NCBI RefSeq assembly: GCF_024139115.2
Contig: NC_085140.1
Location: forward strand, 295,769,293 to 295,833,292
DNA: 64,000 nt
From: Armigeres subalbatus
Lineage: Eukaryota; Arthropoda; Insecta; Diptera; Culicidae
Direction: 5' to 3'
Of the stretch, positions 22,845 through 33,649 are shown piece after piece; within the stretch, counting starts at the first letter, position 1; the number at the start of each line of letters is the position of its first letter. Below the pieces are notes generated by a model. That model did not search any database, had not been told where the DNA came from, and saw only the letters and a program-made list of their open reading frames with translations. A program made the translations under genes and the position numbers.

Positions 22845-23116
22845 GCAGTGTTGGGAAAGACTCAAATTCACAAATCTCATCCAGGATTCAAATCAAATTT
22901 ACTTCCTTTGCCTAAAACAATGGATAGTAAATCCATACTTAAACATTAAATACTCTTCCATTTGGTTTTGACGCTTTTAGGGGGCAAAATCATTTTTCGG
23001 CAAGTGGGCGAAACGATGCGATTTTGTGTGAAAAACTCTGCTTGCAGATCGAAAGCGAGTTAGATCGCGCATGAGGCTTCGATGATTAAGATTTTAACAT
23101 GACTCTACCAACACTA
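22845..23116. mobile_element. hAT-like short element nested in B
   Basis: It starts GCAGTGTTGGG and ends CCAACACTA. The flanks repeat GCCTTAT(A/C) (22837-22844 and 23117-23124). Its inner sequence matches, with deletions, part of 5588-5952 in element A, where it sits at a different position. That shows it is an independent mobile unit. Confidence 0.55.
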
Positions 23117-24016
23117 GCCTTATCCAGCTTTCCACGATCGCCATAATGGCGACTGCCATAAAATATTCTGACAGTAACTGCTTCCGACGCTCAACTAATT
23201 TCGACGCTGATCCGTATCATAGCAACCATTTCGGTTTGTTTATTTACTGAGAGTAGAAGAAAAAGAGGATCGATGCAATCGAAAACGTAAACGTCCATTA
23301 CTTGTTAGACTTTATAATCATTTTTTTATTATTTTAGGTTTATATTCCTCGAAACAAAAGCTTCAAATAATAAATTTGTCGTATGATACTGGTTGGTCGA
23401 TTTTACAGAAAGTAGTTGTATACATCCGTAATGTTCGAGGCTCAATTCTGAAAACCTGGTACTGAAATAAGCCAAGAGCCACGCCAAGTTGAAGTTCATC
23501 GTGACTTTCATACCCTTCTTTTCAGCGTGTCATATATCCAAAATGGCTCACAAATTTAATTTTTGTCTTCAAATTTTTTAAAACCTGCAAACCTGCGTTT
23601 GATTTCAAACACAATCCAATACCACTATTCTATATCGTGTAAAGATGGGCATGCTGAGAATACAAATATCTACTTTGAAAAAAATATACAAAGAAACTGA
23701 TCGTTTTATGCGAATGTACCTGATGCTCAACGAAATAGTTTGGATATATGATATACTGCAATGGAAAATTTGCAGTTTTTAAATTTTAATTTATTAATAA
23801 GAAAAAAAAGTAGGTGTACCCAAGTAACTAGCACATAATATTTAATTAATCAAATTGAATTGTGAGTACTTCAACTGTTTCATTGCGTAATTAAGCATGT
23901 AATAAAAGAATTATGATTGAATTTGAGTATGTAATACATTTGAGTTATATGCGGAACAACGTAGCATCGAGCTCCATTGCGCTTTAAACAACCTAAAAAC
24001 TTCGTGTGCATGTCTT

Positions 24017-24100
24017 ATACTGCCGCTAACCGCAAGTCGAGCACATCTGTATATGGGCCTCCATATACAGATGTGCTCGACTTGCGGTTAGCGGCAGTAT
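24017..24100. repeat. Perfect 84-bp palindrome with 40-bp arms
   Basis: The arm 24017-24056 is the exact inverse of 24061-24100, with the 4-base loop GCCT. The arms read ATACTGCCGCTAACCGC... and end ...GGTTAGCGGCAGTAT. It could be an intact hairpin-type MITE. It is not a terminator, since this is eukaryotic DNA without a gene upstream. Confidence 0.9.
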
Positions 24101-24350
24101 ACGCAAAGCAAGAAAATGGAACTTTTTTTCACTGTCCTGGAATTACCGAGGATTTTATCATCGACATCAGTTCTTCATTCTAGCTGCAGGATTTTATTTT
24201 CACATTATGCTAACATTCGACCACACTTGTTAGCGGAACATCCCGGAAATTCTTCAATCTGGGTGCTGAAACCAAAAGATACTGATCGCCTTGTAGCGTA
24301 CATATCTTGGAATTAAAATGTTTCTTCAACCTAAAACATGAAAATAATAG

Positions 24351-24478
24351 TGCTGTCCAATGAGCAGCTCGAAGTAGCTCGAAGTTGTTCCTGTCACGCT
24401 CATGCCCGTTTGTTGACAAAAAAGAACGAGCAGGACGGGAACAACTTCGAGCTACTTCGAGCTGCTCATTGGACAGCA
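24351..24478. repeat. Inverted repeat with about 41-bp perfect arms
   Basis: TGCTGTCCAATGAGCAGCTC at 24351 pairs with GAGCTGCTCATTGGACAGCA at 24459-24478. The perfect arm runs 24351-24391 against 24438-24478, with imperfect pairing some ten bases further in. The arms contain an internal direct repeat (GCTCGAAGTAGCTCGAAG). It is probably a minimal MITE. Confidence 0.85.
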
Positions 24479-25666
24479 TTAATGTTAGTTTTCAAATCTT
24501 AAATAGTTTGTTCCTAATATTGAAATTCTTTCAGTTTTGTAGAGTTGTGACTATTATCATGCAAGTAAATAAACAATGTGAAAATTGTTGCCTAGATACG
24601 ACCAGCCAGCGCCGAAAGCAGATCAGCGTCGGAAGCAGTTACTGTCAGATTAATTTATGGCAGACGCCATTATGGCTAGCGTGGAAAGCTGGATACCCTG
24701 GGAATCTTGTAAGCAGATTTTGCTTCCATGTATTTCCTGCTGCGTGGTTGCTTGGGTTTCGACACGGAACGTCCAAAATCCCACTCCATATAAATTTCAT
24801 GCGGACCAAAATTTTGCAGAAAACACCCCAGTTGGAAGACGACCTTTAGATTATTGATTTTAGATGACGCTGCTGCAAAAAGTGCTTCAAAAAATGAATA
24901 TTGTGTTCAAGGTAGGCTCACATTTCGGGAAAACTTTAGATCGGATTCTAGTATCCAAGTAATCTGAAACTAGACGTGGATCATATTCCTAGAGGCGGAA
25001 ACTTCAACCAGAATAGACTTAAAAAAAATGATCTAATTAATTTTTAATCACAATTCTTTTGTTAGGTAATTTACAAAGAATTATTTGGGTTATTCAGAAG
25101 CTAATTTTCAAGATTCGATACCATTGCTTATATCTTTATTAAAAATAATATTCTATAAAATTTCTATACACTAGACGTTTAACAGCTGAAAGTTATTTTC
25201 TACAATTTTTTAGTTGCAACAGTTTTGCAGTTATCAGACAGGGGACTGTCAAACATCAAAAGTATGTGAAACTCAATAACAGCTACATTGCGCTGCACAT
25301 TCAACGTTTGAAGAAAGCTTTGACTTCTAAAATGAGTAATCGTTTATCGAAAAGTTAGCAAACTAAACCTTGGTAATAAATAAGTTCTGAAAAAAAAAAT
25401 TAAAGGTTTGCTTTGAGTGCATTTCTAAAACATATTAAACTATGAACCTTTTTTTTGTCCCGCGCTCACACAAAATTTATCTGGTCACTTTACTTATTTC
25501 AATATGAAAATAATCCTTCATCGTTAATAGGAAAACTGTCAAATACGTTGACGCTATCATGTTATTTATAATTCTCTTGATTTCAAAAAGTGAAACAAAT
25601 ATTGTTTCTAGGTGTTTGGATGGATTTTGGATTAGTAAATATATCTTCTCCACCAAATAAAAATTA

Positions 25667-25893
25667 CAGTCGGCTCTCTACATCTCGATGTTCTATATAT
25701 TGTTATCTCTCCCTATGTCGATGGTTTCCTCGGTCCCAAACATATCAACAACAAGAAATTACATTTGTTTTGTTGTCGTTTTTTATAGCAACGAGCTTTT
25801 TTGGATCTAGTACCCATTCCAATTTTTCTCCCATTTCTCGATATCTCTCTACCTCGATGGTCCCTTCAATATCGAGATGTGGAGAGGCGACTG
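25667..25893. mobile_element. Tc1/mariner-type MITE with CAGTCGGCTCTC ends
   Basis: CAGTCGGCTCTCTACATCTCG pairs with CGAGATGTGGAGAGGCGACTG, flanked by TA (25665-25666, 25894-25895). TACAGT...ACTGTA is the usual junction of Tc1-type elements. An inner TCTCGATATCTC word repeats the end motif. It is 227 bp and non-coding. Confidence 0.8.
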
Positions 25894-26008
25894 TATTATG
25901 AATAATACCATCTGACATCACGTTGGCGTTAACTGCTAGTGTGCAGCTGTAAGCACGCTCAAAGTAGGCGATCAGTTAAAAAAATACCAGAATTTCTGGA
26001 GGATATTA

Positions 26009-26153
26009 GGGGGATTCACTTAACGGCGTAGGTTGCTGTGTATCTGTTTATGGAAATGTTTCACAGGCGATTTGAAATATGTCCCTTGTGATTGAGTGTG
26101 AAACATTTCTATAATCAGATACACAGCAACCTACGCTGTTAAGTGTATACCCC
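26009..26153. mobile_element. 145-bp MITE with long inverted repeats
   Basis: GATTCACTTAACGGCGTAGG with the following GTTGCTGTGTATCTG pairs with the sequence ending at 26153 over about 55 bp with few mismatches. TA flanks both sides (26007-26008, 26154-26155). Confidence 0.8.
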
Positions 26154-26155
26154 TA

Positions 26156-27130
26156 TTATTTAGTATTCCAACGGCATGTTTAGGTATCTAAATATTACCT
26201 TATTTCACGTCCAAAATTTACCGTGAACAGACCGTAATGAAACAACAAACGCTAGAGTTACGACCAAAACGAGCGCGTAATTGAATTAAAATGCCAATGA
26301 ACGACGACCTGGCTGAGACTATCGCGCTGGCTCGATTCGATTCGGAAGTGCGTACAATGGCTGCATCAAAGTGCCACCCCCGCGTGAATTAAATGACGTT
26401 TCCTTTTATCACCCATCAACCGGTGTCGTTCCATTCTTCGCCCGGGCGATGCTTATCAAATCAGCACTGGGGTGAAAAATGCTTTATACTGCGAATCGCG
26501 TACCCTCTTCCCCACAACACAAAGGGGACGTGAGCGGGTAATCCTTGGTTAAGTTCGTTCGGTCACGTTTGTTTTCGGAGACGCCACAACTAGCCCGTGC
26601 ACGGGCGGTTGCTTGACCGGTACCAATGTCACATGAATGCTCCGGTCCGACAGTTGCAATCGAAACCCACTTGAGCTTTCCGGACCGTGGGAACCACACT
26701 GACGAAGCTTTCTCCGGGGACGAATTTTAATTCGACCAGCAGAGGATTCCACGTCCACCCGTTTTGGGCGCCGATATGGAACACCGAAAATTTTCACTCT
26801 GCCAAATTGCCAAACTTAATGCCGGACCGGGTTGTGCCGTTGCTCCTGGGTCGCTTGAGGCCCTGTTACTGGCAGGCCTTTGAAGTGAGAAGTTCAAAGG
26901 AATTCTCCGAGCGCTTTGAAGTGGTCGTTGTGATGTGCCACTCGTGCAAGTTTGAGTTTGGAAATGAAATTAATTTCCATTCATTATTTGTCTTCTGGGA
27001 GACACGCGGGGCTGGCTCGTGGTGGATTCTATTGTCTGTCGGCATGGAAGCAGTTGGTTTTTCGAAATATTTAGTAGAATATTGATATGGAATGCTTTGG
27101 CTTTTGAAGAAGGGTGGAACATTAGCTTTC
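26156..27130. other. GC-richer, repeat-free-looking block
   Basis: From about 26220 to 27060 the sequence is visibly less AT-rich than its surroundings and matches nothing else in the window. ORFs on both strands (26687-27085 plus, 132 codons; 26797-26549 minus, 82 codons) share no domain that I recognise and overlap, so composition explains them. It could be host single-copy DNA such as a regulatory block or an untranslated exon. Confidence 0.4.
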
Positions 27131-28335
27131 ATTTCGTGATTTTTTACCGGAGCTTATAACAAAGAATGACAAAAAATTGAAAATGTTCAGAGTCTTTACA
27201 ATTCTAGATTTTGTAAAATATACCTTGTATTAAAATTGGAAAATTGTTGGAGTTGACCGGACTCGTTTTCACAAACAAAGTGAATCTTTGTTATAGTTTT
27301 GTATATCTTAACAAAGGTCATGCCTTTTTTGTTCATGACATATGCTAGGGTCATTAAACACAATCGATTTACTTAACATTTTTCTCGGAAATTCGCTTAT
27401 AAATATCAAGTACCATAAATACTCACACTCTGTGAAGTGATTCTTATCCACTTGAGAAAACGTTTGATAACCAATAACGGTATTTTCGATTAACTGCTAT
27501 CGCATCACTCTTGGCGATAATGTTAGAGATATTTAGATCGCCCGATTAACCGTTGATCATTGGTCAATTGTCTATTCTTGCGCACACCCTCTAAGCCTTG
27601 CACGGTGATGATACCAATTTTGTGGAGGGACAATTCAACTTGCATTACGTATCTCCGAACAATTCAATGACAGCTTTTTTTACTGGCGTTTTCTGCTTAT
27701 CAAGATCGACCGTTATCATATGAATGGAAGGATGTTCTGTCTTTCGCGAGAAGCGATTTGTTTTTGAATTTATTCAAACTGTTATCTGCCACGAGGATTG
27801 ATATGAACTAGAGGCCATAAATTGCTGATAGGCCATTTTATTTGAAAGAGTCATCTTTTGTATCACCTGGGAGAAGTTAAAGATCAAATCATTAACTTTG
27901 ATGCTGTAGAATATGTGATTTTGATAACCCGAATTATCCCCTGTTTTCTCGTTTAAACGGTCACCTTAGGGCTTTTCACTGGGAATAACTATATTAAAAA
28001 AGAACTTTCGAGATTTTTGCGGGACTTTTGTTGAGTTACTTCACTTTTGGCGGTTTGACTCTAACTAAACTAAATTCTTTATTATTTCGTCCTATTTCTA
28101 CCCTACCTTGTGTGAAATTTTTCAATTTGAATTTGCTATAAATGTGAAATAAATCAAAGGGCTGCCAGTCTTGCTGTCAGCATCATTGGTAACCTAATTT
28201 TTGACATCAGTTCATTTGAGAACTGTCATGATTTATGTGCCACTTCCGCTGGCACCGGTTCTTTCGCGCCGAGAGCGGGCCATTTATCATAAAATCGTTT
28301 GATATATAGGCCATATAACGATCCCGATTTATGTA
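27131..28335. other. AT-rich spacer, nothing recognised
   Basis: There are short ORFs only, without repeats that I could match or RNA-gene signals. Confidence 0.45.
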
Positions 28336-28339
28336 CTGA

Positions 28340-29410
28340 TTTATTTATACTGAGACCTTTGTCGTCCAACTTCAAAGCGGTTTTCGAGAAGGACGATCAA
28401 CAATGGATCAAATGTTTACTCTGGGACAAATCCTTGATGAATCCCGGCAATACAACTTGCGGACTCATCATCTGTTTGTAGATTTTGAGGCAGCTTACGA
28501 CGGAATGAACTCTGGCAACACGGCTTTCCTGGCAAAGCTTGATGGGCTGATTTGTTCGACGCTGAATGGATCCAAATCAAACTTTAGAATATCTGGTGAG
28601 ACATCCGATTCGTTCATGGTGTTAGATAGATTGAAGCAGAGCAATGTGCTCTCTAACCTCCTGTTCAACATAGCTCTAGAAGGTGCAATTCGAAGATCTG
28701 GTGAGCAAAAACAAAGGAACCATGATTAACAAGTCTTCCATGATCCTTAGTTTTGCGTATGACATCGACATCATTGGTGTAGTGTAGATATCATAGCAGT
28801 GGAAAAGGCTTTCGTGGCTGTCAAAACTAAGTGACCTGGTGGCTGGCAGAGAACGTGGCATTCCAAACGGTGTTGGTCCCGAGGTGTAAATGGAGAGAAC
28901 GCGATTTGAGGTTGTCGATGAAATCATATATCTTGGAACAATCGTTACATGTGATAACGACGTAAGCCGCGAGGTAAAAAGACGTGTTGCGGCTGCAAGA
29001 TTTGCTTAGCCAGCTAAAGTCTCGCAGCCTACAGACACGGAAAAAACTAGGCCATGAAGCATGGACGTTTAAAGATGCAGACTATCGAATTCTCGGAGTG
29101 TTTGAGCGAAAGTACTGTGCCCAATGCTTGGCGGCGTCGTGGAAAATGGTTAATGGCGCAGACGTATAAATAACGAGCTGCACCAAGTGTACAAAAATGC
29201 AGACATCAGCAGGTTAACAAAATATGGCTCATGTAGTGCGTATGCCAGAAGAGAGACCAGCAAGAGTCATGTTTAGCAGAGAACCTGGAATAGGACGTCA
29301 GCTCCGGGATAGACCCCGCAATCGCTGACTGTGTGCACTTGAGGAAGATGCACATGCGGCCGGTGTGCAGGGAGACTGATGACTGGCTGCCCAACAACGA
29401 ACGACCTGGA
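28340..29410 (+). pseudogene. RTE-like non-LTR retrotransposon, reverse transcriptase and C-terminal region, degenerate
   Basis: The reverse transcriptase fingers/palm appear as DQMFTLGQILDESRQYNL, then HHLFVDFEAAYDGM (28404-28512). They are followed by LICSTLNGSKSNFRISGE and SNLLFNIALEGAIRRSG. After a frame change come AYDIDIIGVV (the YADD box decayed to AYDID, 28757-28790), VDEIIYLGTIVTCDNDVSRE (28910-28970), and tail pieces ELHQVYKNADISRLTKYG (29177-29230). Motif A keeps FVDFEAAYD. At least five frame changes or stops interrupt it, so it is inactive. The upstream endonuclease is missing. Antisense relatives occur at 33650-34990. Confidence 0.8.
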
Positions 29411-29464
29411 CTATTACATTACATTAGATTTTGCTCCAGAAAACACGAAGTGTACGTCCATCAT

Positions 29465-29590
29465 ATGTATGGGTAGGTAGGTATAACCGGCATTTGGCAT
29501 AACGGACATTTGGCATAATTGTGAACAGCGTCAAAAGTGAGAGTCATTTGGCATATCGGACAAATGGCATACTTTTTGTGTTCACTAGAT
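29465..29590 (+). repeat. Short tandem repeat of a CATTTGGCATA(A/T)CGGA word
   Basis: The units CATTTGGCATAACGGA and CATTTGGCATATCGGA are separated by about 50 bp of unrelated sequence. They are similar in style to the GGCCGAA arrays at 30755-30875 and 53310-53515. Confidence 0.5.
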
Positions 29591-29620
29591 AAGTTGCTTG
29601 ACTAAGTAGTGCTGTAAAAA

Positions 29621-29898
29621 CTTCTTTTTTTCTTCTTATTGGCATCCCACACTGGGACTTTGCCGTCTCGCTGCTTAGTGTTCATTCAGCACTTCCACAG
29701 TCATTAACCGCGAGGTTTCTAAGCCAAGTTACCATTTTGCATTTGTATATCATAAGGCTAACGCGATGATATTTTTATGCCCAGGGATGTCGAGACAATT
29801 TCCAAGCCGAACATTGTCTAAACCGGCACTGGGAATCGAACCCAGCCACCCTCAGCATGGACTTGCTTTGTAGCCGCGCATCTTACCGCTAGGCAGTG
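29621..29898 (-). mobile_element. Feilai-type tRNA-derived SINE, near full length
   Basis: Read on the minus strand, the tRNA-related head carries a B box GGGTTCGATTCCC (about 29828-29840). The body TTGTCTCGACATCCCTGGGC and TAGCCTTATGATATAC follows, then CTTAGAAACCTCGCGG, ATGAACACTAAGCAGCGAG, and the tail AATAAGAAGAAAAAAAGAAG. This is the layout of the Feilai SINE family of Aedes mosquitoes, transcribed by polymerase III and moved by non-LTR machinery. Copies in this window at 60524-60630 and 62027-62220 are partial. Recognition is from memory of the family. Confidence 0.8.
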
Positions 29899-30232
29899 CA
29901 AAAACCCAGAATGGTAAATATAACACATATAATTAGTTCGATATTCATCGTTTCAATTCAAGAGATCGAGGAATGCCCTGCATTTCCGTGAGACCCACGG
30001 AAAAGGAATAAGTGGTTAGTTGGGAAGGTAATCTATGGTAAGTTGCCGTGATAAGCCACCAAGAATTTTCATATATAAAAAAAAAAATACAAAGGCTAAA
30101 ACCGTGTTTTAAACCAATTCAACGCATCACTCAATGTATTTCGATTGATAAGCGATAATACGATTCGAAGTTTACTCAGCATAATGCAAGCACGGCGACC
30201 TATGCGAACAATCGTTCTTTTAGGGATCAATC
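29899..30232. other. Spacer, nothing recognised
   Basis: There is no domain-bearing ORF. Poly-A at 30080-30092 may be the tail of an undetected insertion. Confidence 0.35.
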
Positions 30233-30565
30233 GATGCACACTATAGAAGCACTGGCAGTGACCCTCTTTCTCATTGCCATGAACAGGGTCTTCGGCATAC
30301 TGCCGGCCAACAAGTTCCTGTTCATCTACGCCGACGGCATCCACCAGAATGAAGACGCAGGCTGCGATGTGTGCTATCCATCGGTGGGCCACATCCGTTG
30401 GCTTCACCATGATCAGCGGTAATTGTGTTTTGCAGCGGCCGGTACCAACTGGCGGGGTCATCAATAACACTTGACATTGGGGCGAAACCTAACCGTCTTG
30501 TAGTGGACATTGCCCGAAAGTTTACTTTCATGCCACACTTCCGGGTGGCATGCCGCACTTCCGGA
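30233..30565 (+). pseudogene. Jockey/I-like non-LTR reverse transcriptase fragment (catalytic box and thumb)
   Basis: The plus frame reads LAVTLFLIAMNRVFGILPAN followed by FLFIYADGI (30250-30342). This is the block around the catalytic YADD box; here the second aspartate has become glycine. After a frame change come AIHRWATSVGFTM (30373-30412) and then IARKFTFMPHF (30509-30541), which fit the thumb of the same domain. The missing aspartate alone would abolish polymerase activity, and the frame is broken twice. Confidence 0.65.
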
Positions 30566-30574
30566 CTCGGCAGG

Positions 30575-30690
30575 TCGAGTCAAGTACGAGACACTGAAGA
30601 CGACCACACAGTTGTGGTCGAAATACGTATCTGCAAAGATAACAAAATAATTAGTGGAATTAAATGGAGAGTACTAAATTCGTCTTAGAC
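30575..30690 (+). repeat. Dispersed segment shared with 34990-35100 (inverted)
   Basis: ACGAGACACTGAAGACGACC and ATACGTATCTGCAAAGATA recur on the opposite strand at 34990-35100. Both copies keep an open frame reading HTVVV(E/K)IRICKD, so this may be a retrotransposon coding piece. I cannot name the domain. Confidence 0.5.
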
Positions 30691-30754
30691 GGTTGAGTAC
30701 ATTCCACTAAAAAGAGCTTGATAGACGCCTGCTCGGAGAAGCGTCTTTTGACCG

Positions 30755-30875
30755 AAACCCATTTGGCCGAATGCCGACCCGGCTGAAGAAATCATTAGGC
30801 CGAAACCCATCTGTTCGAAAGCCATCCGGTAGAATAGGTCGTTAGGTCATATAGCCGAATTGGACTTTAATCAAG
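30755..30875 (+). repeat. Tandem GGCCGAA-type simple repeat
   Basis: About six diverged units of CCGAAACCCATTTGG / TAGGTCGTTAGG type, spaced about 18 bp. The same motif makes a longer array at 53310-53515. Confidence 0.5.
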
Positions 30876-30964
30876 CATCATCATCATACTTTCTATACAC
30901 TCCTGCGGGACTTGTTCAACGATTATCTTTGGGTACTTTTCTTCTGTTTTTTTTTCTGAAACCG

Positions 30965-31183
30965 CGAGGGTGATCACCATTCATAAAGGCGGAAACAAGT
31001 GGTACATTAATAATTACCATCCATTATCTAGCTTATCAGTAATAAGTAAAATATTAGAGAAGTTCCGTGTCCGTCTCCGGAATGACCAATTTTCTGCGAG
31101 AACACGAAGTTCTGTACGGATTAAGAGAAGAAGCTAGTACGTGGACCACCGCTTGCAAATTGGTAGATGAAATTTATGAAGCT
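30965..31183 (+). pseudogene. Jockey-like reverse transcriptase, fingers (first of three collinear pieces)
   Basis: The frame reads GGNKWYINNYHPLSSLSVIS then KILEKF (30991-31063), and after frame changes LREHEVLYG (31096-31122) and ACKLVDEIYEA (31151-31183). These are the start of the reverse transcriptase domain of Jockey-like non-LTR elements. The coding breaks exactly where the LTR-like insertion begins (31184), and the palm resumes at 33216 beyond it. Confidence 0.7.
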
Positions 31184-33215
31184 TATAGCACATCTTAGCG
31201 GCAATGGGGTCTCTCGACATTGAATCCGTAAACGAGCGGCTTAAGCGCCACCTCAATCAACATTGAGGGCCGCCCGTCTGTTTTTGTGCCCGGCAAGAAT
31301 CCAAACCTCAGGGCAGGTTTCTTGAAAGAATTCAGTGGATGAGAAACGCACTAGCAAACCCGAACGGTTATAAAGTACTTCCGTTCTTTTTCGGCGAGAT
31401 GACCGTCCCACGCGTAAATTTACGATGGCTAGAGATCGTCGTTCGGTTAGTCACTGTAGCTCAAATTATCATCATTGGCAGAACCAACCTTCACAATTCT
31501 CCCTTCTCGTTTCAAGAACGGAAAAGAAGGGACTGAGTTTCCCTAGCAGTCCAACTAGGTGTAAAAATCACAAAATACGCAAAAAAAAACACTAACCGAA
31601 CGACATCAAAAACCTTTAGTACCTAGACATTACAAACTCGTTGCATTTGAAAGGAAAAAAACATTTATTTTTGTAGGGCAAAACGGCAACAATTAACAAG
31701 CATGCTTTTATTTGAATTTACAAACTTATCCTAGGATCATTTCACTTTCTCTTTTCTTTTTCCTTTCTCTCTACTTTATCTTGTCTGTCTACTTCATGTG
31801 TGCGGTATTTATAATTTTAGCTAGCTTTTATGTGTGTGTCAATTCATTTACGCATGCGCATTTCTACTCACGGTACCGTGGATGTTTTCTGGTGCTCTGC
31901 TTTACCGACCTTTCTTGATGTGGCTCGCTGTTGAAATGGTATTGCGGCAACTCCACCAAGTGACCGCGAGGTTCGCGACCCGGCGAACGGACTGTTCGAT
32001 GATGGTTGGTCTTGCGGAGGAACGGTTACCAACGCGTGTCGTTGGACGCTGCGGATCACAATGGCGATCGATGGCTGCTACACAATAGCGGACGGATGGC
32101 GGGGTTCGGACAATAACGATGGTCGAACAATACAGCGTCTCGTGGAACGCGCCACCGAAGATGGCAACAAAATGGATTCCGTGGGCAGTCGGAATGACTG
32201 CTCGGCTACGGACGAAATGATTCGTTTTGAAGGTGGCCGGCGTGGCCAAGACGGACGCAATGGTGACGGTGCGGTCCCTTTCCGGTTCACGGACCAAAAG
32301 CCGCAACTCGGAGAGTTTTCAACGAGAGCGCGTGGATCGACGAAAACGGTGGCCGAGAGGGTTGGGCGATGCGGTCGATATCCAGAGGTCGGTAGAGGCG
32401 TCGGTTCGAATCTCGTTCTCAAAAACTGGCAATAAGAAGCCGTCAAACGGCTGTTTGACGCGTATAAGCACACACATTTTGGAACACACATATTTTACAA
32501 ATTACCTTCTATTTCTAGGATACTCGCACAAAAATACTAACGAACCGCACAACACTCTTTAACTGGACTTTAGCCTAACGGAAAGGAATAAACGTAAAAT
32601 CTAAAACACCAAAGACTTCTAATGTCGTTTTAACATACCACAACAGATTCACGATACTAGAGACTAAAAAACTCGCACTCCCGGATCTTTCCACGGTCTC
32701 GGTTGAAATGATCCAGTGTGGTCCCAAATTGCCTCAGATAGGTCGTGAGGTTGTTCGAATCGTGTCCGGGGTTGTTGAACCTTCCCAAAGGCCATCAACC
32801 TTCCCGATCTAAATCTTTACCTATCATAAACCTACGAATGAAACTGTCATCTCATTCCCTCATAACGTATCGGATCTGAAAGGGTTCTCATTCTTCTGAA
32901 CCCTCTTCCCACCCCTTGGTTCAGACGGTCGTGGAAGTTCACGAAGCGACCTGTGAAGCTTTGACGGTGTTCATCTTAGATGAACTTGAACATTTAACAT
33001 ATATGCGTTGAGTGAACTTGTCAGGTGTCGAATTGGTATCTATATTGAATAATTTATACACGAAAAGATTTAATGAACATTGAACCATAACTTGAATACA
33101 AGATTTACATAACAAGAACCAAAACAATTTAAATTAATTAATATCTATTTCATTCATTTACCGTAATCATCCATTATAGTTCTATTTACATATTTACAAT
33201 AGCCATCATGCTACA
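31184..33215. mobile_element. 2.03-kb LTR-like insertion (solo LTR candidate)
   Basis: The ends are TATAGCA and TGCTACA, the TG...CA-type short inverted termini of an LTR with one change. AGCT is repeated on both sides (31180-31183 and 33216-33219), and the interrupted reverse transcriptase frame continues across it. No repeated LTR pair and no gag or pol can be seen inside, so a solo LTR left by recombination is favoured; 2 kb is long for one. The middle (31850-32450) is GC-rich with overlapping meaningless frames and includes a tRNA-like sequence. The orientation of the parent element is unknown. Confidence 0.55.
32345..32422 (+). repeat. tRNA-like sequence inside the LTR-like insertion
   Basis: GTGGCCGAGAGGGTTGGGCG has the sequence of a class II (serine/leucine-type) tRNA D-arm with A box. 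GGTTCGAATCTCG, 54 bases later, is a B box. The acceptor and T stems do not pair well, so it is unlikely to make a working tRNA. It may be a captured tRNA pseudogene or SINE head. Polymerase III binding is possible. Confidence 0.4.
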
Positions 33216-33344
33216 AGCTTCCGAGGGACGAAAAATATAAGGGGTTCTGTTTTTGATTGGAAGAATGCATTTGATACAATTGACCACAATGTATTACTGC
33301 GTACACTTGGCTGTTACGGCAAAACAGGGACAGCGAATGATATA
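33216..33344 (+). pseudogene. Jockey-like reverse transcriptase, palm motif A (second piece)
   Basis: The frame reads NIRGSVFDWKNAFDTIDHNV followed by LLRTLGCYG (33236-33325). This is the motif A segment, in which LDLKKAFD is usual and the first aspartate is kept. It continues the fingers at 30965-31183 across the LTR-like insertion. It is cut after TANDI by the MITE at 33345. Confidence 0.7.
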
Positions 33345-33558
33345 GGGGAACGGTTCGGCACTTCATCTTATAGCTCCTATTTCCATCCCATCAAAAACAA
33401 AGCAATGAAAAGGAATTTGGTTTGCTTCTTTTTTTGTGATTTTTTTTACCAGTGAGCACGCGTGTTAGCAAAAAGAAAGGACGAGATTGGTGATGTATTT
33501 CTTTGTTTTGCGATGAGATGAATATATGTGAGATGGAAAACGCAACAGTTCTCTTACC
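33345..33558. mobile_element. MITE family M1, copy 2
   Basis: GGGGAACGGTTCGGCACTTC at the left and ACAGTTCTCTTACC at the right are the inverted ends. TA lies on both sides (33343-33344, 33559-33560). It shares CAGTGAGCACGCG with copy 1 and CACTTCATCT with copy 3. It interrupts the Jockey-like palm. Confidence 0.6.
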
Positions 33559-33649
33559 TACTGAACAAACTGGGCGAAAAAAATATCAGAAAAAATATGT
33601 TAAGCTTTTTTTAGTGGAATGTAGTGGAATGTAGACGAGTTTGGTTAAT

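Larger units (their letters stand above)
23123..24693. mobile_element. 1.57-kb TA-flanked element with about 90-bp inverted ends, nested in B
   Basis: The left end TCCAGCTTTCCACG and the right end CGTGGAAAGCTGGA are the tips of inverted repeats reaching about 90 bp (to GACAGTAACTGCTTCCGACG and its complement near 24626-24645). TA flanks both sides (23121-23122, 24694-24695). The interior is AT-rich, has no transposase signature and contains two near-perfect hairpins (24017-24100 and 24351-24478). A Tc1/mariner-like non-autonomous element is the simplest reading. Confidence 0.7.
22546..25492 (-). mobile_element. Non-autonomous DNA transposon B, inverted relative of 5031-6414, with nested insertions
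   Basis: The left end TAATGTGACCAGACGTCCCG and right end CTGGTCACTTTA match the ends of element A in the opposite orientation. The shared GCGGGAC block lies at the left, and the shared segment ATCTTGTAAGCAGATTTTGC lies at 24702. A 7-bp flank CTTATTT repeats on both sides (22539-22545, 25493-25499). Two later insertions (22845-23116 and 23123-24693) account for most of its larger size. No transposase frame survives. Confidence 0.7.

Noticed and set aside
26687..27085. 132-codon ORF
   Set aside because: It overlaps ORFs on the other strand and has no recognisable domain, no homologue in the window and no clear splice or promoter context; GC-rich composition explains it.
30096..30470. 124-codon minus-strand ORF
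   Set aside because: It is antisense to the reverse transcriptase YAD(D/G) fragment on the plus strand.
32345..32422. Functional tRNA-Ser or tRNA-Leu gene
   Set aside because: The A and B boxes are good, but the T and acceptor stems do not pair, so it is annotated only as tRNA-like.
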